Shown here piece by piece: positions 11,520 through 23,099 of a stretch of DNA of 64,000 nt. The DNA comes from Microcebus murinus (lineage: Eukaryota; Chordata; Mammalia; Primates; Cheirogaleidae). The notes beneath the pieces were generated by a model that was not told the origin of the DNA, searched no databases, and saw only the letters and a program-made list of their open reading frames with translations. Positions within the stretch are counted from its first letter, which is position 1; each line of letters opens with the position of its first letter. The DNA is taken from assembly GCF_040939455.1 (NCBI RefSeq), contig NC_134119.1:69984890-70048889 (forward strand), read 5' to 3'. Both the position numbers and the translations under genes were made by a program.

Positions 11520-11536
11520 TCTCCAACAATTATTAT
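11520..11536. repeat. target-site duplication, right copy (RBM4 retrocopy)
   Basis: Second perfect copy of the 17-bp sequence at 9912-9928. The interrupted L1 continues from here. Confidence 0.92.
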
Positions 11537-12302
11537 ATTGGGTCGAGCTCTCTGGGTCTAGCTTCTTCTTTATCTCTGATAATATTTGCTTTGTATCTGG
11601 GTGCTCCAGTGTTGAGTGCATATATGTATTTAGAATTGTTATAGCCTCTTGCTGAATTGATCCCTTTATCATTATATAATAATGACCTTTGTATCTTTGT
11701 ATAGTTTTTGTCTTGAAATCTATTTTACCTAATAGTAGTATAGTATAGCTATTCCTGCTCTTCTTCTGGTTTCCATTTGCATGGAATATCTTTTTCCATC
11801 CCTTTATTTTCAGTCTATGTGTGTTTTTATAGGTCAAGTGTGTCTCTTGCAGACAACATATGGTTCGCTCTTGTTTTTTTATCCATTCAGACACTCTAGT
11901 TTTTGATTGGAGAGTTTAGTCCATTCACATTCAGTGTTATCATTGATAGGTAAGGGGTATTGCCATGTTGTCACTTGATTTCTCATTGTTTTGTGGTTCT
12001 CACTTTCTTCCTTACTTCCTTTCTGTCTTCCTTTGTTAAAAGTGATCTTCTCTCGTGTGTTTTAATTACTTTTTTGTGTGTATCTGTTGTAGGTTTTTTT
12101 GATTTGAGGTTACCATGAGGCTTGCAACATTTTATAACCAATTATTTTAAGCATATGACAATTTAGCTTACAAAAAAGTAAGCAAAGGGAAATCTAACAG
12201 AAATTCTACACTTTAACTCCATCCCCCTGCTGCTTTTTAAGTTTTGTTATTTCCATCTATATCTTTTTATACTATCTATCTTTCAAAAAGTTGTAGTTAT
12301 TT

Positions 12303-12633
12303 ATTTATTTATTTATTTAGACACAGAGTCTCACTTTGTTGCCCAGGCTAGAGTGAGTGCCGTGGCATCAGCCTAGCTCACAGCAACCTCAGTCTCCTGG
12401 GTTCAAGCGATCCTCCTGCCTCAGCCTCCCGAGTAGCTGGGACTACAGGCATGTGCTACCATGCCCGGCTAATTTTTTGTATGTATATTTTTAGTTGGTC
12501 AATTAATTTCTTTCTATTTTTAGGAGAGATGGGGTCTTGCTCAGGCTGGTTTTGAACTCCTGACCTCGAGCAATCCACCCACCTCGGCCTCCCAGAGTGC
12601 TAGGATTACAGGTGTGAGCCACCACACCCGGCC
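12303..12633 (-). mobile_element. Alu, lemur type
   Basis: Minus-strand Alu with a TTTA-repeat tail (12300-12320), inserted in the old L1. It has a 14-bp target duplication 'agttgtagttattt' at 12289-12302 and 12634-12647. Confidence 0.94.
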
Positions 12634-13207
12634 AGTTGTAGTTATTTTTAATAGGCTTGTCTTTTAATTTATGTAGCGAATTATGGTGATAAGAGTATTC
12701 TGTGTTTGTGTACTTACTGTTGTCAGTGAGTTGGATGCTTTCAGATGATTTCTTATTGCTCATTAGTGTCTGTTTCTTTCATATCAAAGAATTCCTTTTA
12801 GCATTTCCTGTAGGACAGATTTGGTGTTGATGAAATCTCTCAGCTTTTGTTTGTGTGGGAAAGTCTTTATTTCTCCTTGATGTTTGAAGGATAGTTTTGC
12901 AGGATATGATATTCTAGTGTTAAGGTCTTTTTCTTCAGCACTTTGAATATATCATGCCGTAAGGTCTCCACTGAGAAGTCTGCTGCCACATGTATTGGAG
13001 CTCCTTTATATGTCATTTTTTTCTTTTTTCTTGCTTCCCTTAGGGCCTTTTCTTTATCTGTGACCTTCAGGAACTTGATAATTAAATGTTTGTTTCAATT
13101 AAGTCTGCTTGGTGTCTATGACCTTCTTGTACCTGAATACTGATGTCTTCCTTTAGCTTTGGGAAGTTCTTTGTTATTTCTTTGAGTAAACTTTCTACCA
13201 TGATTTT

Positions 13208-13230
13208 TCTCTCTCTCTCTCTTTCTTCTT

Positions 13231-13267
<37 letters not shown>

Positions 13268-13300
13268 TTCTCTCTCTCTCTCTCCTCTCTGTCTCCCTCC
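13208..13300. repeat. (CT)n microsatellite
   Basis: An imperfect run of 'ctctctct' with scattered 'ttc' and 'gtc' interruptions. It lies inside the ORF1 region of the old L1. A short second CT tract lies at 13390-13408 and a T-run at about 13546-13567. Confidence 0.9.
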
Positions 13301-13689
13301 CTCCTCTTTAAGGTCCCAATAAACTCTTAGATTTGCCCTTTTGAGGCTATTTTCTAGATCTTGCAGGCATGCTTTATTCTTATTCTTTTTCTCTCTCTCT
13401 CTCTCTTCTGATTGTATATTTTCAAATAGCCTGTCTTCAGGCTCACTAATTCTTTCTTCTGCTTGGTCAGTTCTGCTGTTGAGAGACTCTGATGCATTTC
13501 TCAGTTTGTCAGTTCAGCTGTTAAGTTCTACAATTTCTGTTCGATTTTTTTTTTTTTTTTTTTTTTTACTATTTCAATCTCTTTGTTAAATTTCTCTGCT
13601 AAGCTTCTGAATTCCTGCTCTGTGTTGTCTTGAAGTTCATTGATCTCTTTCAGGGCAGCTATTTTGAATTCTTTGTCTGAAAGGTAATA

Positions 13690-15047
13690 TATCTCCAGGA
13701 TTAATTGCTAGTACTTGATTTAGTTTGTTTGGTGATGTCGTGTTTTCCTGCATGTTTTTGATGCTTGTGGATGTTAATTGAAGAGTTAGGTATTTACTTC
13801 AGTCTTCCCAATCGATCTTGTTTGAACCCATCCTTCTTGGGAAGGCTTTCCAGATATTCACAAGGAATTGAGTATAGTGATCTAAGTCTTTGGTCACTGC
13901 AGCTGTATCAGTACTGAGTTGCCCCAAGTGCAGTAATGACTCTACAGACTCCTGGCAGTACTGCCTTGGTGAACTTGAGTAAGATATAGGAGAATTCCCT
14001 GGATTATCAGGCAAAGTCTCTAACTCTTTTCCCTCCCTCTGTGTGCTGCACTGCAGGAATTGGGGGAGGAGTGACGTAGGCACTCCCTCATGACCAACAG
14101 CACCAGGTCACTCTGGAAGCCATTGCAGTCTCACCCAAAGCCCATGATGACTGCTGCCTGGCTACATCTCATATTTATTCAAAACCCAAGGGTTCTGTAG
14201 TCAGCACGTGGTGAATCCTGCCAGAACTGGGTCCTTCCCTTCAAGGCAGCATGTTTCCTTCTGGCCTAGGGTAGGTCCAGAAATGCTTCCCAGGAACTAA
14301 GGTCTGGAATCAGGAGTTTCAGGAGTCTGTTTGGTACTTTGTTTTACTGTGGATGAGCTGGTACCCAAAACAACGTCCTCTGAACTTTTCCCTTTTCTTT
14401 CCCCAAGTGCAAGAAAACTCTCCCTGAATTGAGCTGGGGCTTAACAATATGGGCACTGGCTTGGCTGCAGCTGCTGGTGTCTCACTGGGTCCATGCACCT
14501 CAAGTTGGCTGACTTGGAGCCAGTACAGCCACAGGAATTGACCAAGGACTGACTTTTTTAGGAATTTAGTCCAGGCCCCAGGCTGCTTTTGTCAGGTGGT
14601 GGTGGTGCTAGCTGGAACTCAGGTTTGAGGGCAAAGTATTTCCCTCTGGCTGGGCTATTCTAAATGCTCCCTCCATGGTCACCAGCAGATTCTGCCCTCT
14701 GCTGTGTTCCCTTGTGCCAGGGCTGCCCTAAGTTTCAATACAAAGTCCCACAATCACTTCAGTCTCTCTGCCCTGGGCACACAGATTTTCTCTCCACTCA
14801 GCGTGCCTGTGTGTCACTGCTGAGGGAGGTGGGTGGGGTGGTGTAGGCAATGCAACATTGTCTTTTCTTGCCTCTTCAGCACCTCTTTCCTTTATATAAT
14901 GTAAAACCAGATTGTATGATCACTCACCTGATTTTTGGTTCTTCCAATAATGCTTGTGTGGATAGTTGTTGAATTTGGTGTTTTCATGGAGGGACAATTG
15001 TTGGAGGTATCTGTTTGGCCATCTTACTCCACCTACTTTCACAGTGC
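13690..15047 (-). promoter_or_regulatory. 5' UTR of the old L1
   Basis: This stretch continues the old L1 past its ORF1 to the terminus near 15047 ('ggccatcttactccacc' on the + strand, the complement of an L1 5' start). It has no sustained open frame. It differs in sequence from the 5' UTRs of L1-A, -B and -C, as expected for an older subfamily. Confidence 0.6.
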
Positions 15048-15118
15048 ATTTCTTAGAATGTGTCCCTGTCGGTAAGCAACACATGACCCTGCTCAATTCT
15101 AAGTGCTACTAGATTCAT

Positions 15119-15406
15119 TTTTTTTTTTGAGACAGAGTCTCGCTTTGTTGCCCAGGCTAGAGTGAGTGCCGTGGCATCAACCTCGCTCACAGCAACCTCC
15201 AACTCCTGGGCTCAAGCGATCCTTCTGCCTCAGCCTCCCAAGTAGATGGGACTACAGGCGCGAGCCACCACACCCGGATAATTTTTTGTTTCTATTTTTA
15301 GTTGACTGGCTGACTTTTTTCTATCTTTAGTAGAGATGGGATCTCACACTTGCTCAGGCTGGTCTTGAACTCCTGACTCCAAGCGATCCTCCCGCCTTGG
15401 CCTCCC
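15119..15406 (-). mobile_element. Alu, lemur type
   Basis: Minus-strand Alu from poly(T) 15119-15128 to 'cgccttggcctcccc', lacking the last part of its 5' end. From 15410 to about 15720 the sequence resembles an old LINE 3' end ('gtagccatcaccataatcca', 'caaccactaattttctgtct'), at low confidence. Confidence 0.9.
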
Positions 15407-15969
15407 CAGATTAGTTTTTGCACTATTTGATTTTATGAATACATTTTTAAAATTTACAAGTTTATTGAAGTCTAATTTACATATAACATTCATCTCTATC
15501 TGGCATATAATTCAGTGATTTTTATCAGTTCATCAAATGTGTAGCCATCACCATAATCCATTTTTAGAAAATTTTCATCAGCACAGTAAGATCCCTCATG
15601 GACCTAGAACCCTATGCAACCACTAATTTTCTGTCTCTATATATTTGCCTTTTCTTGATATTTCATATAATAAAAACACATTTATCTGATGAACAACCTA
15701 TCGAGTTTAATGTGCAATATATGGTATAATATTTTTCCTAGAAATATTTATATATTTATTTTCAAATTATAGACTCTTCTGGATTCCAGTTATTAAATAT
15801 GTCTGTAAAGCCTTTGGTATGGTAATTGAAACCATAATAAGACATCAAAAATGTATTGTTTTGATTGTTGTTATTATGATTAATAATGATAATGCCTGCC
15901 TTATATTGTAGAAGCTTCAGTTTTTCAGCACAGGAGAACAGAAACATTTAATTTCTTGATGTCTTTCAG

Positions 15970-17537
15970 ATTCAGGGTCTAAGAAGTTACCTCCAAATCA
16001 CTGCAACAAACCTGGGCAAAGCAGCTCTCAGAAGCCAGTTTCTACACAACAGAAAGTTCCCACAGGAAAGAAGGGCTACAACAAAAATTCAGTCCTAATA
16101 AAACGCAAGAAAGGGCATTCTGGGAAGAAATCTTTAAAATGTATTGACTGTGGGAAAATCTTTAGTCAAACCTTTTCTCTTAAACTTCATCAGAATACTC
16201 ATACTGGGGAACGGCCTTATGAATGCAGTAATTGTAGAAAAGTTTTCAGACAGGTTTCGTCCCTCATTCTTCATCGGAGAATTCACAATAGAAAGAAAAG
16301 CCATGAATGTGATAAATGTGGGAAAAGGTTCAATCAAAGAATAACCCTTATTCTACATCGGAGAATTCATGATAGAAACGAAACCTACATGTGTCGGAAT
16401 CCTGCAAGTCAGTACCCCTCTGTCAGTACACATGAGAGAATTCGCATTGTCGAAAATGTCCACCATTGCAAAACATGTGGGAAAGCCTTTAGTCACATGG
16501 CATCCCTTTTACTTCACAAGAGAATTCACAATGAAAAGAAAAAATACAAATGCAAGCAGTGTGGGAGAGCCTTCAAAAAGAAATCAGTCTTAGTGTTACA
16601 TAATAGAATTCATACTAGGGAGAAAACCCCTGAAAGTCAGAAGGCCTTAAGTAAGAGTCTACAGCAGAGGCGTTGCCATCTGCAAAATCCTTATACATGC
16701 AGAAAATGTGGGAAATTCTTTAATAGAATTTCACCCCTTATGCTTCATCAGCGAATTCACACTTCACAGAAACCCTACAAATGTTATAAATGTGAGAAGA
16801 TCTTCAGGCGACTTTCAACCCTTATTCTGCATCTAAGAATTCACAATGGTAAGAAAGTATATAGATGCAATAAATGTGAGAAAGTCTGTAATCGGTATTC
16901 ATCCCTAATTCAACACCAGAAAGTTCATACAAAGAAAAAGAAACGGTTTGAGTGTAAGGAATGTGGAAAGATGTTTTCTGGAACAGCAAACCTTAAAATA
17001 CATCAGAATATTCATTCTGAAGACAAACCTTTCAAGTGTAATAAATGTAGTAAAGTTTTTGGCCGCCAGTCATTTCTTATTGAACATCAGAGAATTCATA
17101 CAGGAGAGAAACCCTATCAGTGTGAGGAATGTGGGAAAGCCTTCAGTCACCGAATATCTCTTACTCGACATAAGAGAATTCACACCGAAGATAGACCCTA
17201 CGAATGCGATCAGTGTGGGAAGGCCTTCAGCCAGAGTGCGCACCTTGCCCAACATGAAAGAATTCACACTGGAGAGAAGCCATATACATGTAAAACATGC
17301 GGGAAAGCATTTAGTCAGCGCACATCCCTTATTCTACACGAAAGAAGTCATACTGGAGAGAAACCCTATGAATGTAATGAATGTGGGAAGGCATTTAGCA
17401 GTGGCTCAGACCTGATTCGACATCAGAGAAGTCATTCTTCAGAGAAACCCTATGAGTGTAGTAAATGTGGGAAGGCATACAGTCGGAGCTCCTCCCTGAT
17501 TCGACACCAGAATGCACATTCTGAAGAAAAACCCTAA
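15970..17537 (+). CDS. ZNF667: ZNF667 terminal exon: C2H2 zinc-finger array of a KRAB zinc-finger repressor
   Basis: ZNF667 (Mipu1) is a nuclear DNA-binding repressor. The exon starts after a clear acceptor ('gatgtctttcag', AG at 15968-15969). Its first two bases complete a split codon, and the frame is then open for 521 codons to TAA at 17535-17537. About 55 linker residues come first, then 15 intact C2H2 fingers plus one degenerate unit (fourth, 'MCRNPASQYPSVSTHERIRI', lacking the second Cys and last His). The fingers after the sixth are separated from the first six by a spacer ('ESQKALSKSLQQRRC'). Finger 9 has Cys in place of the conserved Phe ('CEKVCNRYSSL'). The last eight fingers are very close to remembered human ZNF667. 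The KRAB exons are not in the window. The first in-frame ATG (16389) is not the real start, because coding sequence continues upstream to the splice site. The alternative, another chromosome-19 KRAB-ZNF, is unlikely given the match and the ZNF583 neighbour. Confidence 0.93.
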
Positions 17538-18300
17538 GGTTTTAAATCTATAAATGTGAAGAATGAGGCTGTCAAAGAAGCATAGGTATGGGGAAAATGT
17601 ATTTGTCTATAACATAAATTTTGTCTATATGGGACCATTTGATGGTGCGTCCCACTTTAAGAAACAAAGAGCAAAAGTCATTCATGACTTTTGACCTCAG
17701 AATTGGAAATTGTCTACAGCAAGTCCAGAATACTGCATTAGTCATTGTGAGTGAAGACCATTTTTCACGTGATAAGAATTATTCATATTTTACTTCCAGT
17801 GTAGTTTTAAAGTTACTTCATTTGTCATGTACAACAAAGTACAATTGTGAAGTCCATTTTTATGAGTGGGGCTTTTGAGCCTTATTTAAAGTCACTTGAA
17901 GAAACTTTTGAGTCTGTTCCTCAGAACTGGACATATCAAATAGAAGGGACTTCCTGGCAAAACAGGGTGCCACTTTCAGCTGAAAGAAACTGGTGGTTGA
18001 GAATAAATAAGAATGAGTCTTTAGGTAGATGAGGATATCATGCATAATGGTACATAGCAGTAGAGCTCTTACCGTACTGTCTTCATGGTTATGATGATAT
18101 ATAATCTTCATGATGTGAAAATCTAACATGGCTGAGACAGGCTAACAGAAAAATAACCAGGATATACTGAAGAACAAGGAACTTCAGAGCCGACAGAAAT
18201 TGTGAATGTTTTCTTTGAAGATCGATTGTCTATATTTATATGAAGAAACATTGATATTTTCATGTAATAGTACTTGTGTGCAATAAGTGACTGGTGAAAT
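17538..18300 (+). other. ZNF667: ZNF667 3' untranslated region
   Basis: Unique, non-repetitive sequence directly after the stop codon. Candidate polyadenylation signals AATAAA occur at 18002-18007 and at 18766-18771 (beyond an LTR). The true end cannot be fixed from sequence alone. Confidence 0.6.
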
Positions 18301-18304
18301 ATAA

Positions 18305-18665
18305 GTTCTTATGAATTGAATGTTTGTGTCCCCCAAAGATTTATATGTTGAAGCCCTAACCCCCAATGTGATTTTGTTTGTAAATCAGGCAGGCCTATGG
18401 GAGGCAATTAGAGTTCAATGAGGTCATGAGGGTGGGGCCCTCATGATGGGATTAGTGCCTTTATAAGAGAGAACATCACAGAGCTTGCCCTCTCTGTGCT
18501 ATGTGAAGACACAGAAAGAAAGAAGCTGTCTGCAAATCAGGAAGACAGCCCTCTCCAGAACCTGACATCTTGGACTTCCAGGCTCCAGAACTGTGAGAAG
18601 TACATTCCTATTGCTTAAGCCACCCAGTCTGTGGTATTTGTTATGGCAGGTAGAGCTAATATCTG
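18305..18665 (+). mobile_element. MLT1-type MaLR solitary LTR
   Basis: It carries the diagnostic stretches of MLT1 LTRs: 'ttgtgtcccccaaag'-like start, 'gttgaagccctaacccccaa', 'gaggtcatgagggtgggg', 'cttggacttccaggctccag' and 'taagccacccagtctgtgg'. It is an ancient, non-coding solo LTR lying in or just past the ZNF667 3' UTR. Confidence 0.85.
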
Positions 18666-18974
18666 GGGGAAACCCTAGATTTGTATACTGAGCTCTTTTC
18701 CTGTCAGCTGTTCACCATATGTGGTAGCTTTGAGTCCCTTTCTTATTTGTGCCAAATATGTAAGAAATAAAATCAGAGTTCTGTGAGAAGTGGGTTCTTC
18801 TGTGTTAGTTTTCCTTCTGCAAGAGGTATTTTTAATAACACCTGTATCTTGTTGAGATGACTTCATGGAGTGTATGATCACATGGGGTAGGTCATTCTAA
18901 CTTTGACAATAACTGAGAAAACAACAACCAAAATTGTGAGGTGTGAGTATGCATGCAGGATACTAGAACAACTA

Positions 18975-19091
18975 ACTTCCCATTTAAATGTGTCCTTTCA
19001 GATGTGTAAAGTAAGCATTTAAAAAATCTCCACCTTCCCATTTAAACGTGTCCTTTCAGATGTGTAAAGTAAGCATAAAAAAAATCACCAC
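18975..19091. repeat. 58-bp tandem duplication
   Basis: 'cttcccatttaaatgtgtcc' at 18976 recurs at 19034 with one base changed, and the following 'tttcagatgtgtaaagtaag' is identical in both units. The period is 58 bp, two copies, with near identity suggesting a recent local duplication. The flanking 18670-18970 and 19092-19820 show no recognisable gene or repeat. Confidence 0.85.
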
Positions 19092-19821
19092 TTAGAGCAA
19101 ATGGGTAAGCAAACAGTACCGAGAAGGCTCATGGAGAGGCATGTCTTTTCTCCCTCCCCTTCTACATATATCATCTACTTTGTTAATTCCTCTGCCAACC
19201 TGTTGGAGATGTTGGTTCCAGATTAGTGGTGACACAGTCACACCTGAAGAGTGGAGAGGAACGGAGGATGCCCTGCCCACAGTCACCTATTTCCTCAGTT
19301 TTATTGCCTATTGCATTTTTTGTCCCTTTGGGAGCTTTAAAGAGTGTATGAGAATGGTAATACACTGTAATATAAAACCTAACATGGAATTGATTGTGAG
19401 AATTGCTTATCCTTGCTGCCTTATTTCTGACCTAGTCAAAAATCCTCACTTCATCTCATTTGCACATTCCTTCACAACTCCTTCAGCTTTTAGAGACATC
19501 TGTGAGGGTGTTGTAAAGGTAAAGTAACTCCAGGCTTATGTGTGTTCCCAACTACTAGGAACTAAATTATTTTCTATAGGAATGAAACCATCATTATTTA
19601 TTTTAGTTATTTTGTATTATGTGAGTTTTAAAAATAGCATCCAAACTAAGAAGAAAGTCAAGGGTGTCTTTTGAAATTCTGAAACTAAACTGACCAAAAA
19701 CAATGTTTTATCACTAGGCTGCTGTAGGAGAACCCATTATGGAAACATTTTACTTTTATTGGATGCCTATGGATTTGTAGGTCTCCTTTAGCAAACATTT
19801 CACCTGAATATTTAAAAAAAA

Positions 19822-19955
19822 GAATTTTTTTTTTTTTTTTTACAGATGGGGATCTCACTATGTTGTCCAGGCTGGTCTTGAACTCTTGGCCTCAAGCGAT
19901 CCTCTTGGCCTGGCCTCCCAAAATGCTGGGGTCACAGACATAAGCCACCAGTATG
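19822..19955 (-). mobile_element. Alu monomer (FLAM/FRAM-like), old
   Basis: A T-run (19825-19842) followed by 'cactatgttgtccaggctgg' and 'cctcaagcgatcctc' is a diverged left-monomer Alu on the minus strand. 19956-20600 shows nothing recognisable beyond AT-rich sequence. Confidence 0.8.
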
Positions 19956-20599
19956 CCTTGTCTCATGTGCACATTTGTTGTGCATGTAGTTACTATGGAC
20001 CAATCACTGGTAAACCTCAGGGATATATAAACTTATAAGACACTGTTCTTGCCCACAGGCACATACAGTTTACCAGGGAATACAAGATAATAAAATACAG
20101 AAATATGTATAAGGTGTACAGGTAGCACAGAGAAGAGGCTGATGAAATCCATGGTGATGGAGAATTTGGGGATTGCTTTTGGGAGCTGGTAATTAATACT
20201 ATTACCTATTATACTAAAGGAATAACAAGAATTTGCTAGGCACACAAATTTGGAAGGCTATTAAAGACAAAGAAAAATGTACACACGCATAAAATAATGA
20301 CAGAAGGTATTTGGGGAGTTAAAATTTCTAGCATTTAGTATGGTGACTAACACATAGTTAAGTGGTAAGTACTCAATAATATTTGAATGAATTATTAAAA
20401 TATTTTAGTTATAGCTGCACTGTCTCTGAAGCATAATCCAAAGGTAACACTTAAACCTGAAGGTGACCTAAACATTGAGATTATCCCTTGTGAAAACTAG
20501 CCCTCACCCTAAAAATAAGGAATCACTAGTGGTATTTGAAACCTGTGGTGAATTTAGGTTAACCATAGCAACAACAAACTTTAAACCTACCCAATTTTT

Positions 20600-21280
20600 A
20601 ACTATATTAATGCAAGCCCTCCCCATTCATTAAAGGCTCAATAGAAGGAAAGACTTGCTCTTTCCAGTAATTAAATATATCTACTTCCGTTTCTACTATC
20701 CTACAAAAGATATCTGGCTTTCAGGATGAAAGAAACCCCACAAATTACAAGGCATACAAAATGCAAAAAAGCCTAACCACCCACCAAGAAACAGCAGTCC
20801 TCATAACTAGATTCAGAAACAATATAGCTGTTGGTTATTCTGACATGGAATTTAAAATAACTATGAGTAATATATTAAAGATTCTAATGGAAAAAGTACA
20901 CAACATCCAGGATTAGATGGGAAATTTGAACAGAGAGAAACTATAAGAAACAATCAAGCTGGGAGTGGTGGCTCATGCCTGTAATCCTAGCACACTGGGA
21001 GGCCGAGCAGGTGGATTGCTCGAGGTCAGGAGTTTGAAACCAACCTGAACAAGAGCGAGACCCCCGTCTGTACTATAAATAGAAAGAAATTAATTGGCCA
21101 ACTAGTATATATAGAAAAAATTAGCTGGGCATGGTGGCACAGCGCATGCCTGTAGTCCCAGCTATTCGGGAGGCTGAGGCAAGAGGATCGCTTGAGCCCA
21201 GGAGTTTAAGGTTGCTGTGAGCTAGGTTGATGCCACAGCACTCACTCTAGCCTGGGCAACAAAGCGAGACTCTGTCAAAG

Positions 21281-21313
<33 letters not shown>

Positions 21314-23050
21314 AGAAAGAATCAAATGGAAATACTAGAAATGAAAAACACAGTAAGCAGATGAACAATGTCTTGAACAGGTTCATCAATATCCTTGATA
21401 CAGCCAGGGAAAGAATAGGTTAACTTGAAGACAGGTCAATAAAAATTACCCAAACTGAAACATAGGGGTGGGAGGAGCAGTGACAAAAGGAACAGAGAAT
21501 CCAAGAACTGTGGAGAAATAGCCATTGGTTCAACACACATAAATTGAATCCCAGGAGGCATAGAGAAAGTAACTGGGGCAGAAGAAATATTTGAAGAAGT
21601 AATGGCTAATAAATTTCCAAAATTAATGACCCTACAACACAAATCTATGAAGCTTGGAGAACACCAAAAGAAGTAAATACTAAACGTGCACACACATACA
21701 TCCGTAGACATACCATGTTCAAACTGCCAAAGACAGAAAATTTTGAAGGAAGGCACTGTGGGATGGGGAGTCATTACATGTAGAGGAACAAAGATAAGAA
21801 AGAATTAGAGCAGAATTATCAGAAACATTGCAAGCCAGAGAACTATGTACTAACACCTTTAAAGTGCTGAAAGAAAGAAAACGTGTCTTCATAAAATAGT
21901 TCATGAAAATACCTTTCAAACTGACAAAGAAATGAAGACTTTCTGACAGAAACAAAACTGAGAGAATATATTGCCAGAAGACTTACTCTACAAGAAATGT
22001 TAAATGAGTTCTTCAAGCAGAAGGAATATGAAACACAACAGATACTTGAAGATACACAAAGAAATGAAGAGATATGGAAATGGAATTAATAAAGGTAAAA
22101 TAACTTTTAAAATTTATCCAAATGGTAACTGGCTGTATTAAAGCATATAAAAGTGAAATAGGAGAGAAGCATAAAGGATGCTTGGGAGAAAATGGGAATA
22201 TATTAAGTGGTATTATTTGAAAGTATATTCTGATTAATTAATGATGTATTAAAGTTGTATTATAAACCCTAAAGTAGTCACTATTAAAATGTTTAAAAAG
22301 AGATATAAATAATAATAGGACATAATAAAATCATTAAAAATCAAAAAACAAAAAGGCAAAAAGAGAGGGAACAAAAACCAGAGAGTCAATGGAACAATTA
22401 GAAAAAAGTTAACAGGATGTTTAATTCCACTATATAAAAATTACATCAAATGTGAATGGTCTAAATATACCAATTAAAAGACAGAATGTAAGACTGAATG
22501 GAAAAGTAGGATCTAACTATATGCTGTCTACCAGAAACACACTTTAAATATAAAGGCATATGTAAGCTAAACGGTAAGGAAAAGATACACCATGCAAACA
22601 TTAACAAAAAGCTTAAATTACTATTGGTATCAAATGAAGTAGACTTCAGAACCAATAATATAATCAATGATAGAGACAGAGATTATATAATAATAAAAGG
22701 GTCAGTTTTCCAGGAAAAGATAAATTCTAAATGTATATGTGTTGAATTGCAGAGGCACAATTACATAAGGAAAAAACAATACAACTAACAGGAGAAAAAG
22801 ACAAATTCACAATTGTCATTGGAGATTTCATCACTCCTTTCATTTATTAATAAAACAAGTAGGCAGAAAATCAGTAAGCATATAGAAGACCTGAACAACA
22901 TGACCAACCAACTTGACCTCATTGACATTTGTAAAAACATTTCACTCAAAAAGAGCAGGGTACATGTTCTTTTTAAGTGTTCATGAAACATTCTCCAAGA
23001 CAGACTATAAAACAAATCTTAATATATTTTTAAAAAGCAGTTATTCCATA
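20600..23050 (+). mobile_element. old L1M/HAL1-type element, + strand
   Basis: Diverged sequence matches the L1 ORF1 end ('gaaatgttaaatgagttctt' region, 21990) and runs into the ORF2 endonuclease start ('atgctgtctaccagaaacac' near 22520; 'gtcattggagatttcatcac' near 22815). It has many stops and no usable frame. A younger Alu is inserted at about 20955-21312. Confidence 0.7.
20955..21312 (+). mobile_element. Alu, lemur type, with (GA)n tail
   Basis: Plus-strand Alu from 'gctgggagtggtggctcatg' to 'gcctgggcaacaaagcgaga'. The poly(A) tail has turned into a GA microsatellite (21287-21312). Confidence 0.93.
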
Positions 23051-23099
23051 AAGTATATTGCTTGACAGTAACAGAATTAAATTAATAATAAAAGAGATA

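Larger units (their letters stand above)
1547..15047 (-). mobile_element. old L1 element, near full length, split by nested insertions
   Basis: Reading leftward on the minus strand, the element starts with a 5' UTR (about 15047 to 13690, ending in 'ggccatcttactccacc' seen on the + strand). ORF1-like sequence follows (about 13690-12640), then ORF2 (about 11950-1700), and a 3' UTR near 1547. Translated fragments show L1 endonuclease and reverse-transcriptase segments, all with many stops and frameshifts. It is interrupted by L1-A plus an Alu (2404-6721), an Alu (6799-7130), the RBM4 retrocopy (9929-11519) and an Alu (12303-12633). Removing these leaves roughly 7 kb of L1 sequence in one orientation. 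It is an older subfamily than L1-A, -B and -C. It lies upstream of and antisense to the ZNF667 finger exon, probably in a ZNF667 intron. Confidence 0.85.

Noticed and set aside
13208..13300. CT-rich tract as a promoter element
   Set aside because: It is a microsatellite in the ORF1 part of a dead L1 with no gene start nearby.
1..16000. KRAB exons of ZNF667 within the window
   Set aside because: I searched both the AT-rich start and the L1-rich region for the KRAB-A and KRAB-B motifs and saw none; they are probably left of the window.
16948..17415. Open frame overlapping the ZNF667 fingers (+1 frame, 155 codons)
   Set aside because: Shadow of the repeating finger sequence.
16389..17537. ZNF667 as a 382-aa protein starting at the first in-frame ATG (16389)
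   Set aside because: The same frame is open back to a splice acceptor at 15969 and encodes three more intact fingers there; the ATG is internal.
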